From Phymorhynchus buccinoides (lineage: Eukaryota; Mollusca; Gastropoda; Neogastropoda; Raphitomidae), in assembly GCA_017654935.2 (NCBI GenBank), contig CM065699.1, positions 11,582,966 through 11,646,965 of the forward strand: 64,000 bases of DNA, in the 5' to 3' direction. The notes beneath the pieces are model-generated. The model saw only the letters and a program-made list of their open reading frames with translations, searched no databases and had not been told where the DNA came from. The position numbers and the translations under genes were made by a program. Every line of letters begins with the position of its first letter. Position 1 is the first letter of the stretch. This document shows positions 1 through 64,000 of this stretch, piece after piece.

Positions 1-230
1 TAGTTAACTTTGACAAAGTCCGCTCTAGAAATAGCGTTGAACGAGATAAGTACCAAACTGACTTTCAGAACAGGTCAGAGTTAACTTTGACAAAGTCCCC
101 TCTAGAAATAACATTCAACGAGATAATGACCTAACTGACTTTCAGAACAGGTTAGTTAACTTTGACAAAGTCCGCTCTAGAAATAGCGTTGAACGAGATA
201 AGTACCAAACTGACTTTCAGAACAGGTTAG
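1..230. repeat. Tandem repeat, 77-bp unit, three copies
   Basis: Three copies of a unit beginning TTAACTTTGACAAAGTCC and ending CTTTCAGAACAGG run from the window edge to about 228; copies 1 and 3 are nearly identical and copy 2 is more diverged. It lies in the intron before E1 and probably extends left of the window. No coding content seen. Confidence 0.85.
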
Positions 231-242
231 ATTCTGTCTCTG

Positions 243-313
243 TGTGTTTGTAGTGTGTGTGTGTGTGTACGAGTGCGCATGTGTGTTTGTGTGTGCATGT
301 GTGTGTGTGTTCA
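243..313. repeat. (GT)n-rich microsatellite
   Basis: Imperfect GT/TGTG run with a few C and A interruptions. Simple sequence in the intron; frames across it give only low-complexity C/V peptides. Confidence 0.85.
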
Positions 314-371
314 GTTATTGGCAGAGAAAGAAAAGCAGCTGTTGATTAACCTTGCTATCATTCTTGAGTTT

Positions 372-533
372 TCGTGCACGTACACACTACATCTGGATTT
401 TCTGCGCGGAAGCCCATCAATAAGTAAAAGGAAGAGGCGCGGAAACTCGTCCCTGTATTTTTTCCTCTTTATTTTACCTATTGATGGGTTTCTGCACGGA
501 AAATCTGGATGTATTGCGTATGTGCACTTCTTT
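372..533. mobile_element. Palindromic MITE-like element (related to 27496 and 53541 copies)
   Basis: Inverted repeat of about 55 bp arms: TGCACGTACACACTACATC at the left and its near reverse complement ending GCGTATGTGCA at the right. The internal words CCATCAATAAGTAAA and GGGTTTCTGCACGGAAA resemble the elements at 27496-27692 and 53541-53734. Nonautonomous DNA transposon type is inferred from the structure only. Confidence 0.6.
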
Positions 534-920
534 GTCAGATGTAAATCTGATCGTTTGTTTTTCAAATGTAAAGCACAGTAGCTTTTCTCAGCTCCTTTCA
601 GTTCATGCCTTTTGTTAACCCTCATCACCAGCATAAACCATTTTAAAGTGTTTTATCCATTAGGCTTACATTGTTTTATGGTGGTATGCCACTTGTAAGG
701 TCTGTTCCTATCCCTAACCACAATCAATGATAAGAACATTTGCCTCTGTTAAAGGAAATAACTTGAAACAAATAGATCTCTGTGGAAAACTGAAAGGAGC
801 CAGAATGAGGGGAATCCGTGTACTGTGAAAGGTAACCCCATGTACATTATATGTAATCTTGCTTTTTAAAGTACCCCCCTTTTTATTTTTTTAAGGTAAA
901 CCCTTTTTCAGTTAGAAGTT

Positions 921-1080
921 GTTGTTGTACCATGGCTTAAAGACTCCAGGGATCATCCCAACAGCCAAAGTATTTGAACACTATGGTACAAATGCATCAG
1001 CTAGGGATGAGAACATTATGTGTGTGACCGCTTTTGATTACCCCGCCATGTAGGCAGCCACACTTTGACTTCGGAGGACA
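921..1080 (+). mobile_element. Repeat family H, copy 1 (SINE-like, CCAGGGATCATCCCAACAG)
   Basis: About 160 bp shared with copies at 9946, 16500, 30022, 32050, 40245 (reverse) and 49930. Marker words are CTCCAGGGATCATCCCAACA, GATGAGAACATTA and GATTACCCCGCCATG. Longer copies continue with GATGTTATGCTGGGAGCTTG. No terminal inverted repeats seen; a SINE-type retroposon or a fragment of a longer element is likely. Confidence 0.7.
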
Positions 1081-1181
1081 GTTAGAAGTAAAACCTCATT
1101 GTCTATCAGATACAAAGCAAACTCCAAGTAGATGCTATCTGACTGCTGCTGTTCAAACCAAACCCTGTTCTTTTCTGCCAG

Positions 1182-63899
<62,718 letters not shown>

Positions 63900-64000
63900 G
63901 TATGGCTAGAAATGAGATTTCTGGGATGAAATTGCTCATCATTCTCTTAACCCTTTCTGCACTTTACAGGAATGTGAGATTTCCATGCTGAAATTGCTCA

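Overview
This window is a piece of animal nuclear genome: 64 kb of one intron-rich gene, read on the + strand from end to end. The gene encodes an outer-arm axonemal dynein heavy chain of the DNAH5/DNAH8 type. I could place 35 constitutive exons plus three alternative versions of one exon (E21a, E21b, E21c). Every junction has AG/GT borders, and codon phase is preserved across all of them. With one E21 version the exons sum to 7,412 nt, about 2,470 codons, or roughly 12% of the window. Both gene ends, the promoter, the start codon and the stop codon lie outside the window.

Domain order follows the dynein motor. E1-E7 encode the linker (DHC_N2). E8-E12 encode AAA1, with Walker A GPAGTGKT and Walker B CFDEFN. 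E13-E16 encode AAA2 (GPSGAGKT) and E17-E20 encode AAA3 (GEQGTAKT). E21-E22 encode the AAA3-AAA4 connecting segment and E23-E27 encode AAA4 (GVGGSGKQ). E28-E30 encode stalk coil 1, the microtubule-binding domain and stalk coil 2. E31-E36 run into AAA5 and the AAA5-AAA6 link. Codon-level agreement with my memory of vertebrate DNAH8 and DNAH5 is very high; the wording is slightly closer to DNAH8. Exons are GC-rich and introns AT-rich. The introns hold dense short repeats: TA- and TTAA-flanked MITEs, tRNA-headed SINEs whose tail resembles one I associate with gastropods, and minisatellites. This suggests a mollusc, probably a marine gastropod, but that is an inference.

Two features stand out. First, E21 exists as three diverged, equal-length (123 nt), same-phase exons in a row. 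All three have weak splice sites (TAG acceptors, no G at donor +5), which looks like a cassette of mutually exclusive exons between AAA3 and AAA4. Second, exon edges are repeatedly copied in tandem into the neighbouring introns: E5, E6, E7, E9, E10, E13, E16, E20, E24, E26, E29, E30, E32, E34 and E35. The copies range from nearly identical arrays (E26, six extra acceptors of 103-107 bp spacing; E20, eight 50-bp units each carrying a potential 15-nt microexon) to decayed relics with stop codons.

The rest of the window is intron. It holds at least a dozen repeat families present two to seven times each, nested insertions, a large foldback element containing telomere-like repeats, four larger intronic minisatellites (at 31.8, 33.8, 35.1 and 37.0 kb), and two broken transposon-type coding relics (a THAP-like and a BED/hAT-like zinc finger). 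No other intact gene, rRNA or CRISPR array was found.
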